Below, piece by piece: positions 1 to 4,912 of a DNA stretch of 5,453 nucleotides. Made by a program: the position numbers and the translations under genes. The notes below the pieces were generated by a model. That model was not told where the DNA came from, searched no databases, and saw only the letters and a list, made by a program, of their open reading frames with translations. The first letter of the stretch is position 1, and every line of letters starts with the position of its first letter. The DNA is from Actinomycetota bacterium (GTDB lineage: Bacteria; Actinomycetota; Actinomycetes; Actinomycetales; Microbacteriaceae): assembly GCA_010028615.1 (NCBI GenBank), contig RHAS01000064.1:1-5453 (forward strand), in the 5' to 3' direction.

Positions 1-299
1 AGGCTCAGGAGCTATTAGTTGAGATAGGCAGACCTGAGGACCAAGTGGTTGTGGTCAATCGCTTTCGCACCTCAGCACTCGGGTCAAATGCTAAGAGTGA
101 ACTAGAACAGAGTTATCTGAGCCTAGCCAAATTACGGGTAGATCTATTTATCCCAGATGAGCCAGATAACCTTGACCGAGCACTTCGTAACGGGCTACCG
201 CTAGCACTTATCAAGCGCTCCTCAACAGCCCGTGTTGCGATCAGACAGTTAGCAGAGCAGATTCAACTAAGTTCGGCAAATAGGCAGCGGCGTGGCTAA
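1..299 (+). CDS. MinD/CpaE-like P-loop ATPase, C-terminal fragment (partial at left edge)
   Basis: The frame is open from base 3 to the TAA at 297-299 and encodes the last 98 residues of a protein that begins outside the window. A hydrophobic strand ending in an Asn (VVVVNRFR) is followed by a helical tail with the pattern D-x-A-x-x-x-G-x-P-L-x-L, a Ser/Thr-rich stretch, and A-I-R-Q-L-A. This resembles the end of SIMIBI-class ATPases of the MinD/CpaE/ParA type, where the Asn lies in the nucleotide-base-binding strand. The Walker A and B motifs would lie upstream, so ATPase activity cannot be confirmed. From memory, a CpaE-like ATPase often precedes the pdtaS homologue in Microbacteriaceae, which supports the call. 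The stop lies 10 nt before the pdtaS start, so co-transcription is possible. The family call is moderate and the substrate is unknown. Confidence 0.6.
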   Translation, partial: AQELLVEIGRPEDQVVVVNRFRTSALGSNAKSELEQSYLSLAKLRVDLFIPDEPDNLDRALRNGLPLALIKRSSTARVAIRQLAEQIQLSSANRQRRG

Positions 300-309
300 A
301 CTTTCTTAG
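297..309 (+). promoter_or_regulatory. Possible leaderless -10 element in front of pdtaS
   Basis: TAAACT at 297-302 fits the actinobacterial -10 pattern TANNNT and ends 7 nt before the GTG start at 310. There is no Shine-Dalgarno sequence between the two genes. The first three bases of the hexamer are the stop codon of the upstream gene. No good -35 is visible, and translational coupling with the upstream gene would explain the arrangement equally well, so confidence is low. Confidence 0.25.
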
Positions 310-1788
310 GTGTCGACACTCTCGGATTTGATGAAGCAGTATGGGCAGGAACATGAGCCCGATGTTGAGTGGTTGCACGCCCTGGTGGCTGACTGGCAGG
401 TAATTGCCGATCTTAGTTTTGCCGATTTAGTGCTCTGGATTTCAGATGGAAAGAAGAGATTTATCGCAGCCGGTCATGCCCGACCATCAAGTGCGGCGAC
501 AGTTTTTTATCGAGACATTACTGGAAAAAATGTTGAGAAGGCTTGGGCCAATATTGTCAGTCAAGCTTTCGCAACCGGTGAGATTGTCGAGTATGGTGAA
601 CCAGATGTCTATCAAGGTGTTCCGGCGAGATTAAGCGCAGTGCCCGTTTTTCGAAGACTCAATGTCAACAGCGGTGATGATATAACGCCAACTCCGATTG
701 CAGTGGTAACCAAGCATACAAACCTAGGTGAGGCAGCAGCCCCGAATAAAACCAGAATTAATCTTTCGGCACTGGGCGATAAATTGCTGAACATGGTAGC
801 CGACGGAAGCTACCCGATGTTCTCAGCACAGAGCGCTCCAAGAAGAGGAGCACCTCGTGTCAATGACGGCCTTTTACACTTGGATGCCGAAGGCAGAGTG
901 GTTTTTTCTTCACCAAATGGAATTTCGGCGTTTCAAAAACTTGGTGTTGACGGCGAACTGGAAGGTCGATCGCTCGTCGAAATAACCGATGAACTAAATA
1001 AGGGTCGGCTAAATGTCGATGAAAACTTACCGATGGTAGTTTCCGGCAAAGTACCGTGGCGGGCGGATATCGAAGGAAACTCTTCGGCTCTTTCGGTTAG
1101 GGCAATTCCTATTTTTGAAGATGGACAAAGAACTGGGGCCATCCTGCTCTGCCGCGATGTTACTGAACTTCGCCGTCAAGAGCGTGAGTTGGTAACCAAG
1201 GATGCAACAATCCGAGAGATTCACCACCGAGTAAAAAACAATTTGCAAACAGTTGCCTCGCTACTTCGCATTCAAGGCCGGCGCAGTAAATCGCCAGAGA
1301 CTTTAGAAGCGCTAAGTGATGCCGGTAGGCGAGTGGCGGCTATTGCTGTTGTGCACGACTCACTAAGTGAAGGTTTGGCTCAGGATGTGAACTTTGATGA
1401 GGTCTTTGACCGCATTGTCGCCATGGTTGCCGAATTAGCTGCTGGCTATAACGCCAAGGTGACCAACCTTCGCATCGGAAAATTTGGAAGGCTCCCAAGT
1501 GAATTAGCGACACCGCTTGCGGTAGTGCTTACCGAGATTGTTACCAATGCCTATGAGCATGGCTTGGCGAACAAAGTCGGCCACGTGACAGTTACAGCCT
1601 CTAGAAAAGCCAAGAAGCTGATTATTACCGTGGCTGATGATGGTGTTGGTTTTGATCCAAGCAAGCCGATGACAGGTCTCGGTACGCAGATTATTGCAAC
1701 GTTGGTTGAATCTGAACTGCGCGGGAAGCTGGCTTATAAATCAGATAAGTCAGGTACCGCGGTAACGGTAGAGATTTCAGTTCCCTAG
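310..1788 (+). CDS. pdtaS: PdtaS-type sensor histidine kinase (GAF-PAS-HisKA_2-HATPase)
   Basis: This 492-residue soluble kinase has no membrane segments. A GAF-like N-terminal domain covers about 1-145, a PAS domain about 185-290 (ending CRDVTEL), a HisKA_2 dimerisation domain about 296-375, and an HATPase_c domain about 395-490. The H-box reads EIHHRVKNNLQ, and H306, just before the Arg, is the expected phospho-acceptor. ATP-site residues include N413 (N box), DDGVGF at 443-448 (G1) and GLGTQI at 456-461 (G2). The GTG start is chosen because M. tuberculosis PdtaS (Rv3220c, about 500 aa) also begins MSTLxDL. In mycobacteria PdtaS phosphorylates PdtaR, an ANTAR regulator that acts on nascent RNA; no pdtaR lies in this window. 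The adjacent whiB1 matches the mycobacterial neighbourhood. Residues 53 and 57 are Ala where M. tuberculosis PdtaS has Cys, and C281 is the only cysteine. No Shine-Dalgarno precedes the start. Confidence 0.93.
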   Translation: MSTLSDLMKQYGQEHEPDVEWLHALVADWQVIADLSFADLVLWISDGKKRFIAAGHARPSSAATVFYRDITGKNVEKAWANIVSQAFATGEIVEYGEPDVYQGVPARLSAVPVFRRLNVNSGDDITPTPIAVVTKHTNLGEAAAPNKTRINLSALGDKLLNMVADGSYPMFSAQSAPRRGAPRVNDGLLHLDAEGRVVFSSPNGISAFQKLGVDGELEGRSLVEITDELNKGRLNVDENLPMVVSGKVPWRADIEGNSSALSVRAIPIFEDGQRTGAILLCRDVTELRRQERELVTKDATIREIHHRVKNNLQTVASLLRIQGRRSKSPETLEALSDAGRRVAAIAVVHDSLSEGLAQDVNFDEVFDRIVAMVAELAAGYNAKVTNLRIGKFGRLPSELATPLAVVLTEIVTNAYEHGLANKVGHVTVTASRKAKKLIITVADDGVGFDPSKPMTGLGTQIIATLVESELRGKLAYKSDKSGTAVTVEISVP

Positions 1789-2039
1789 GCCGAGCGACGG
1801 GCTCTAGCGTAGCGACGCTTTAGCGACTTGCGTTCTTCTTCACTGAGGCCACCCCAAATGCCACTGTCCTGGTTTTCTTTGATGGCATACTCGAGGCAGT
1901 TAGCGGAAACCTTGCACTCACGACAAATGGATTTAGCTTGTTCAATCTGGTCTACTGCTGGGCCGGTGTTACCTACTGGAAAGAAAAGTTCTGGATCTTC
2001 TGTTCGACAGCGAGCTTCTGTTAGCCATGGCAGTTCCAT
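1785..2039 (-). CDS. whiB1: WhiB1-family [4Fe-4S] transcriptional regulator
   Basis: This 84-residue WhiB-like protein has the same length as M. tuberculosis WhiB1 (WblE in Streptomyces). The four cluster ligands are C11, C39, C42 and C48 in the C-x(n)-C-x2-C-x5-C pattern. The stretch EDPELFFPVGN (14-24) is diagnostic of the WhiB1 subgroup. The G-x-WGG turn is at 60-64 (GIWGG), and the basic tail (KRRYARARR) is the expected DNA-contacting segment. Known WhiB1 proteins bind region 4 of the primary sigma factor, their cluster reacts with nitric oxide, and the gene is essential in mycobacteria. The ATG at 2039 follows TAAGGA at 2050-2055 with an 11-nt gap, a usable but long spacing. An out-of-frame ATG at 2045-2047 lies closer. 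The gene converges on pdtaS, and its TAG stop shares the CTAG at 1785-1788 with the kinase stop. No CRP-type palindrome like that of mycobacterial whiB1 was seen. Confidence 0.95.
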   Translation of the reverse strand: MELPWLTEARCRTEDPELFFPVGNTGPAVDQIEQAKSICRECKVSANCLEYAIKENQDSGIWGGLSEEERKSLKRRYARARRSA

Positions 2040-2179
2040 ATATTCATGTTCCTTAGATCGAATATTATTTCCGCTAAACCAGCGAATTGGTAGGGCGAGA
2101 AATAAATGCGCGAGGCGCGACTAGGTCTATTTTCGCATAACGAAGGTGTCTTGTAAATACCCCATTTAGGCTTGATGCT
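2040..2179. promoter_or_regulatory. Divergent control region of whiB1 and the membrane-protein gene
   Basis: This 140-bp gap lies between two divergent starts and holds no convincing gene. Toward whiB1, a minus-strand TAATAT at 2062-2067 is a plausible -10 placed just upstream of the TAAGGA ribosome site (2050-2055), but no good -35 accompanies it. Toward the membrane-protein gene, TAGGCT at 2167-2172 is a -10 match 7 nt before the ATG. In the middle is a GC-rich patch with the tandem hexamer GCGCGA at 2108-2113 and 2115-2120, then a short inverted repeat TTCG-5nt-CGAA at 2132-2144. Either could be an operator, but no known regulator consensus is matched. Confidence 0.35.
2167..2179 (+). promoter_or_regulatory. 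Probable leaderless -10 element for the membrane-protein gene
   Basis: TAGGCT at 2167-2172 is a strong actinobacterial -10 hexamer ending 7 nt before the ATG at 2180, which would place transcription start at or next to the start codon. No Shine-Dalgarno is present between 2173 and 2179. No good -35 is visible, as is common in actinobacterial promoters. Confidence 0.4.
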
Positions 2180-2566
2180 ATGCCTAGGTTAAATATCGAC
2201 CTGACCCTAAAGGGATTAGGGCTGGCCTTTGCCCTAGAAGCCCTGGTTATGTATGTCGCCACTGGGGTAATTATCTGGGCGATGGCAACTGGGGAGGCGA
2301 AAGCAATCGCGACCGATTCAGTACTTGCATTACTTACTGGATCAGCTGCGATTTGGCTTAGCTTTGCAGCAAGGGCAATAGTAAATAGAAAACGTTGGGC
2401 TAGAAGCGCTGGAGTGTTCTGGCAACTAATTCAACTAACAATTGCCTTTGGAACATTTGAGGCAAGTTGGCTAGCAGGATTAGCTATCGCTATTCCCTCA
2501 ATTTTGGTTTTCTTTACTCTCTTTACTAGACAGGTGGTTGATTCCACCTTAGAAAGAAGAGATTAG
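2180..2566 (+). CDS. Small conserved-type integral membrane protein, four predicted helices
   Basis: This 128-residue protein is of unknown function. I do not recognise a named family. Four hydrophobic stretches look like membrane helices: about 13-36, 45-68, 76-93 and 96-116. A basic loop, NRKRWAR at 69-75, lies between helices 2 and 3, and the C-terminus is charged (LERRD). By the positive-inside rule the 69-75 loop and both termini are probably cytoplasmic. There are no cysteines, histidines or recognisable catalytic motifs. The ATG at 2180 is preceded by TAGGCT but by no Shine-Dalgarno, consistent with a leaderless transcript. The gene is divergent from whiB1 and converges on bcp with a 4-nt overlap. 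A similar small membrane protein beside bcp is, from memory, seen in related Microbacteriaceae, which would argue for a real conserved gene. No role is proposed. Confidence 0.75.
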   Translation: MPRLNIDLTLKGLGLAFALEALVMYVATGVIIWAMATGEAKAIATDSVLALLTGSAAIWLSFAARAIVNRKRWARSAGVFWQLIQLTIAFGTFEASWLAGLAIAIPSILVFFTLFTRQVVDSTLERRD

Positions 2567-3027
2567 AACTCCAACACCTTACGCAACATAGCAACGTGAC
2601 CGGTGGCCTTGACGTTGTATAGCGCGTGCTCAACTTTTCCGTTTTCATCAATTACAAAAGTTGAGCGAATCAGACCTTCGTAGATCTTGCCATACATGCT
2701 CTTCTCACCAAACGCGCCATAAGCCTTGATTACCTTCATATCCGGATCACTTAGCAGGTCAAACTTTAGACCTTCAGCCTTACGGAATTTGGTCAGCTTA
2801 GCTGGGGCATCAGGAGAGATACCAACTACTGAATAACCAGCCTTTTTCAGAACGTTCATGTTCTCTTGGAAATCACAAGCCTGCTTGGTGCAACCTGGGG
2901 TTGAGGCAGCAGGGTAGAAGTAGACGATCACTTTCTTGCCTTTGAAATCGGCTAGGGAGACAGCTGCTTCGTCTTGGTTTTTGAGTTTGAATGCGGGGGC
3001 TTTGGAGCCAGTCTTTAGTTCAGTCAT
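2563..3027 (-). CDS. bcp: Thioredoxin-dependent thiol peroxidase, Bcp/PrxQ family peroxiredoxin
   Basis: This 154-residue protein has the usual Bcp/PrxQ length. It reduces hydrogen peroxide and organic hydroperoxides in the cytosol, using thioredoxin as electron donor. The thioredoxin-like fold carries the active-site motif STPGCTKQAC. T43, P44 and the peroxidatic C46 form the Pxxx(T/S)xxC signature, C51 is the resolving cysteine five residues later (atypical 2-Cys type), and R121 in the GLIRSTFVID segment is the conserved Arg that activates the peroxidatic thiolate. The N-terminal GSKAPAFKL and the SPDAPAKLTKF segment are also typical. The ATG at 3027 has no Shine-Dalgarno. A TTGACG/TAGATT promoter is positioned so that transcription would start at the A of the ATG. 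The TAA stop overlaps the stop of the convergent membrane-protein gene by 4 nt. The gene stands alone, divergent from tRNA-Lys. Confidence 0.96.
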   Translation of the reverse strand: MTELKTGSKAPAFKLKNQDEAAVSLADFKGKKVIVYFYPAASTPGCTKQACDFQENMNVLKKAGYSVVGISPDAPAKLTKFRKAEGLKFDLLSDPDMKVIKAYGAFGEKSMYGKIYEGLIRSTFVIDENGKVEHALYNVKATGHVAMLRKVLEF

Positions 3028-3061
3028 GGCTCTAATCTAGTAAAACTAGCCCCAGCGTCAA
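3028..3061 (-). promoter_or_regulatory. Leaderless sigma-70-type promoter of bcp
   Basis: Read on the minus strand, TTGACG at 3056-3061 (5 of 6 to TTGACA) is followed after a 16-nt spacer by TAGATT at 3034-3039. Six bases later comes the ATG at 3027. This places the predicted +1 on the A of the start codon, a leaderless arrangement common in Actinobacteria, and fits the lack of a ribosome-binding site. Confidence 0.65.
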
Positions 3062-3064
3062 ACT

Positions 3065-3093
3065 TTGATTACCCGCTAACTAACTGCTATTCT
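3065..3093 (+). promoter_or_regulatory. Promoter of tRNA-Lys
   Basis: TTGATT at 3065-3070 and TATTCT at 3088-3093 are separated by 17 nt. The predicted start near 3100 leaves a 5' leader of about 17 nt to be removed by RNase P before the mature tRNA end at 3117. The -35 lies only 3 bp from the -35 of the divergent bcp promoter. Confidence 0.55.
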
Positions 3094-3116
3094 TGGAAAT
3101 CGTTGCCTAAAGCAAT

Positions 3117-3189
3117 GCGCCTCTAGCTCAATCGGCAGAGCAACTGACTCTTAATCAGTGGGTTCCGGGTTCGATTCCCGGGGGGCGCA
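3117..3189 (+). tRNA. tRNA-Lys (anticodon CUU)
   Basis: This is a complete 73-nt cloverleaf. The acceptor stem pairs 3117-3123 (GCGCCTC) with 3182-3188 (GGGGCGC, one G-U pair). The D stem is 3126-3129/3138-3141, and the anticodon stem is 3143-3147/3155-3159. The anticodon CTT at 3150-3152 in loop CTCTTAA decodes AAG. The T arm is CCGGG/CCCGG around TTCGATT. The discriminator is A3189. The 3' CCA is not encoded (CGA follows), so it must be added by tRNA nucleotidyltransferase. An intrinsic terminator begins 2 nt after the discriminator. Confidence 0.97.
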
Positions 3190-3190
3190 C

Positions 3191-3235
3191 GAAACCCCGG
3201 TTCCTTCTCACGAGGATCGGGGTTTCACTTTTTCT
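3191..3235 (+). terminator. Rho-independent terminator of tRNA-Lys
   Basis: A perfect 9-bp stem, GAAACCCCG (3191-3199) with CGGGGTTTC (3218-3226), is extended across a small internal loop by TCCT/AGGA (3201-3204 and 3212-3216 region), leaving a loop of about 7 nt. A T-tract follows at 3229-3233. On the minus strand there is no T-tract after the hairpin, so it is expected to work mainly for the tRNA. The hairpin overlaps the stop codon (3225-3227) of the convergent GH125 gene. Confidence 0.88.
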
Positions 3236-4451
3236 GTAGTTCTAGAGCCCTAAACACTGCATCAAAGAAAGTCATGTCGGCCCAGCTGAACCACTGTCTA
3301 GTAAACAGTTGTGGATTATCAACGTCAACTGACTCATGAAATGCATGATCAGGAGCTGTTTCGATAAGAACTTCCAGCTTGCCTAAATCGACTTCTACTG
3401 AAGCCAACAGTTCCATAGCCATAGCTAGAGGCCAGACTTTGTTTAAGCCAGTGTGAGGACTGCCGATGTGGTTTAGTTTTGAGCCTTCAAAGAACCAGGG
3501 GTTATTTTTACTTAATGCAAACTCTCTTGTTTTTTGATAGTCCGTATTCTCTAAATCACAGAACCCTAAGTAGGGCAGGGAGAGTAATGAAGGTATGTTG
3601 GCATCATCCATGAACAGGTGATTGCCGAAGCCATCAACTTCGTAGGCATAGCCTTTCTCTGTTAACGCTTGCTTTTCAATAGCTTTTGCTATCTCTGTTG
3701 AGAGTTGGTGCGCTCTAATCTCTAACTCAGGGTTTAGGTATTTGGCTATAGCTTTTAGTGAGGCACTCGCATAGGCGTTCTGTGGAATGTGAAAGGGAAG
3801 TTCACAAGCGTCATCAGAGGGTCTAAATGCGCTCCAGATTAAGCCGCATGGGAAATACTCTGCACCTAATCCGTTGTTAGATAGGTAATCATGCGCTGGA
3901 TTACCTTGTCGAATAAATACATAACTGCCACCTTTGTGGTTCTGCTCTTTACTGAAAATGTCGACACAGACCCTTGCTGCTTCATGCCACGATGCATCTA
4001 AGTGCTCTGTTCTACCACTGATCTCAGCTAGGCGGGCCGAAACATCTAAAAAACTAGCTAAAGAATCTATTTCCCATTTACGCTCAAAAACCCAAGGGCT
4101 CTGATCTTCAAAGTCTTTGTGCCAGCAGAAACCATTTGGTTCTGGGTTGAATGCATTAGCGTAAGGATCTATTTGGATGTAAAAGGCCTGCTGTCTAATA
4201 ACCTTTGAGCAGAACTCAAACACTTCTGGATCTTGGCTAAAGCGGATTAGGGGTCGTATCTGGAAACTACTGTCTCTCAGCCACATCGCAGGTATGTCTC
4301 CGGTTGAAAGATAAATGCCATTCTCTGTTTCTTTGGCAGCATTGCGAAAGAGTCGTTCAACTGAAGCCGTAAGCCAAGGTGCGTATTTAGCCAGTGGTGC
4401 TGGAAGTTGTTCAACAGCTTTGGCTATCGCAGATGGGATTTCTAGGCTCAT
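3225..4451 (-). CDS. Glycoside hydrolase family 125 (metal-independent exo-alpha-1,6-mannosidase family)
   Basis: This 408-residue protein covers most of a GH125 (formerly DUF1237) domain. Members remove terminal alpha-1,6-linked mannose from mannans or glycans without a metal. Family blocks appear in order: TGDIPAMWLRDSS at about 50-62, PSDDACELPFHIPQN at about 211-225, MDDANIPSLLSLPYLG at about 281-296, GSPHTGLNKVWPL at about 330-342, and FHESVD at about 371-376. Studied family members use an Asp acid and a Glu base; the Asp pair at 213-214 and E373 are the likely equivalents here. The ATG at 4451 is chosen because an upstream in-frame TTG at 4505 would run into the divergent DUF2087 gene and adds an 18-residue tail outside the usual domain. 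With the ATG there is no signal peptide, so the enzyme should be cytosolic and act on imported or internal glycans. No Shine-Dalgarno is present. No sugar transporter or other glycan gene is adjacent. Confidence 0.9.
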   Translation of the reverse strand: MSLEIPSAIAKAVEQLPAPLAKYAPWLTASVERLFRNAAKETENGIYLSTGDIPAMWLRDSSFQIRPLIRFSQDPEVFEFCSKVIRQQAFYIQIDPYANAFNPEPNGFCWHKDFEDQSPWVFERKWEIDSLASFLDVSARLAEISGRTEHLDASWHEAARVCVDIFSKEQNHKGGSYVFIRQGNPAHDYLSNNGLGAEYFPCGLIWSAFRPSDDACELPFHIPQNAYASASLKAIAKYLNPELEIRAHQLSTEIAKAIEKQALTEKGYAYEVDGFGNHLFMDDANIPSLLSLPYLGFCDLENTDYQKTREFALSKNNPWFFEGSKLNHIGSPHTGLNKVWPLAMAMELLASVEVDLGKLEVLIETAPDHAFHESVDVDNPQLFTRQWFSWADMTFFDAVFRALELQKK

Positions 4452-4487
4452 TGAGAGTAAGACTAACAAGATTGCTAAAATTTGATT
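4452..4487. promoter_or_regulatory. 36-bp divergent promoter region between GH125 and DUF2087 genes
   Basis: Toward DUF2087, TAAAAT at 4476-4481 is a good -10 exactly 6 nt before the ATG at 4488, predicting a leaderless start; a TTGAGA at 4451-4456 is a possible -35 at a long 19-nt spacing. Toward GH125, minus-strand TAGTCT at 4460-4465 lies 8 nt before the ATG at 4451, giving a 0-2 nt leader, with no clear -35. Both genes lack Shine-Dalgarno sequences. The plus-strand -35 candidate overlaps the GH125 start codon. Confidence 0.45.
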
Positions 4488-4766
4488 ATGAGCATTCCAA
4501 GTCAATTTCTGGTTTACACCAACACGGATGGAGTGATTCAGCGATTGCCAGTGAAGCTATCTAAGAAAATTGAGTTGGCCAATTGGGCTGCAACATTATT
4601 CGATACGGACACCTCCTACACTGAAGCGGAAGTGAATCGGATAATTGGGCAATACATAGAGGACTTTGCTCTTATCCGAAGAATGCTAGTGACCTTGGGT
4701 CAGCTTGAACGTGACGCTTATGGCTACCAATACCGGAAAGCTGCTAACCAGGAAATTCCAGCCTAA
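4488..4766 (+). CDS. DUF2087 domain-containing protein
   Basis: This 92-residue protein consists almost wholly of a DUF2087 domain. Visible family features are the N-terminal strand with a D-G-x-I-x-R-L-P turn (DGVIQRLPVK), the YTEAEVNRII motif in the middle, DFALIRRMLVTLGQLER, and a terminal aromatic-rich G-Y-x-Y-R. In many bacteria this domain is fused behind a winged-helix regulatory domain; here it stands alone with no separate DNA-binding domain, so its biochemical role is unknown. The ATG at 4488 is preferred over a TTG two codons earlier because a TAAAAT -10 lies exactly 6 nt upstream of the ATG. It is divergent from the GH125 gene with 36 bp between starts, which may mean shared control but does not prove a functional link. 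Confidence 0.85.
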   Translation: MSIPSQFLVYTNTDGVIQRLPVKLSKKIELANWAATLFDTDTSYTEAEVNRIIGQYIEDFALIRRMLVTLGQLERDAYGYQYRKAANQEIPA

Positions 4767-4912
4767 ATTTCACTTATACAGCCAATCTCCAGTTTTTAAG
4801 GGAAAAGACTAGGTAAACGCTAAGCATCTCTCTGTCCACTGATTTTTGCGTAATCCCCATATGCCGTGGATAACTCAACAATAACCAAAGTTAGGTTTAG
4901 CCTTGCTTTGCG
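4767..4912. other. Intergenic region with three DnaA-box-like 9-mers
   Basis: This 146-bp gap contains no convincing gene and no strong terminator hairpin. It holds CTGTCCACT at 4832-4840 (7 of 9 to TTGTCCACA), TAATCCCCA at 4851-4859 (7 of 9 to TTATCCACA), and minus-strand TTATCCACG at 4865-4873 (8 of 9). TAGGTT at 4892-4897 and TAGCCT at 4898-4903 are candidate -10 hexamers for the following gene, but no matching -35 is seen. The DnaA assignment is tentative. Confidence 0.3.

Noticed and set aside
446..1248. Several 60-73-codon open frames inside pdtaS on both strands
   Set aside because: All fall within a full-length kinase gene with intact domains, and none has a start signal or recognisable product.
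1828..2124. 98-codon plus-strand open frame antisense to whiB1
   Set aside because: It lies opposite a clear WhiB1 gene with all four cluster cysteines, its translation has no recognisable motif, and it is best explained as a shadow of the real gene.
2040..2179. CRP-type palindrome upstream of whiB1, as known for M. tuberculosis
   Set aside because: No TGTGA-n6-TCACA-like sequence was found on either strand.
2074..2262. 62-codon minus-strand open frame across the whiB1/membrane-protein gap
   Set aside because: It overlaps the start of the plus-strand membrane protein and the control region, and has no recognisable motif.
3117..3235. tRNA-Lys as an attachment site for an integrated element
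   Set aside because: No integrase gene and no direct repeat of the tRNA 3' end were noticed in the window, and the sequence after the tRNA is an ordinary terminator.
4482..4487. TTG start for the DUF2087 gene
   Set aside because: It adds only Met-Ile, and the ATG at 4488 is positioned exactly 6 nt after a TAAAAT -10.
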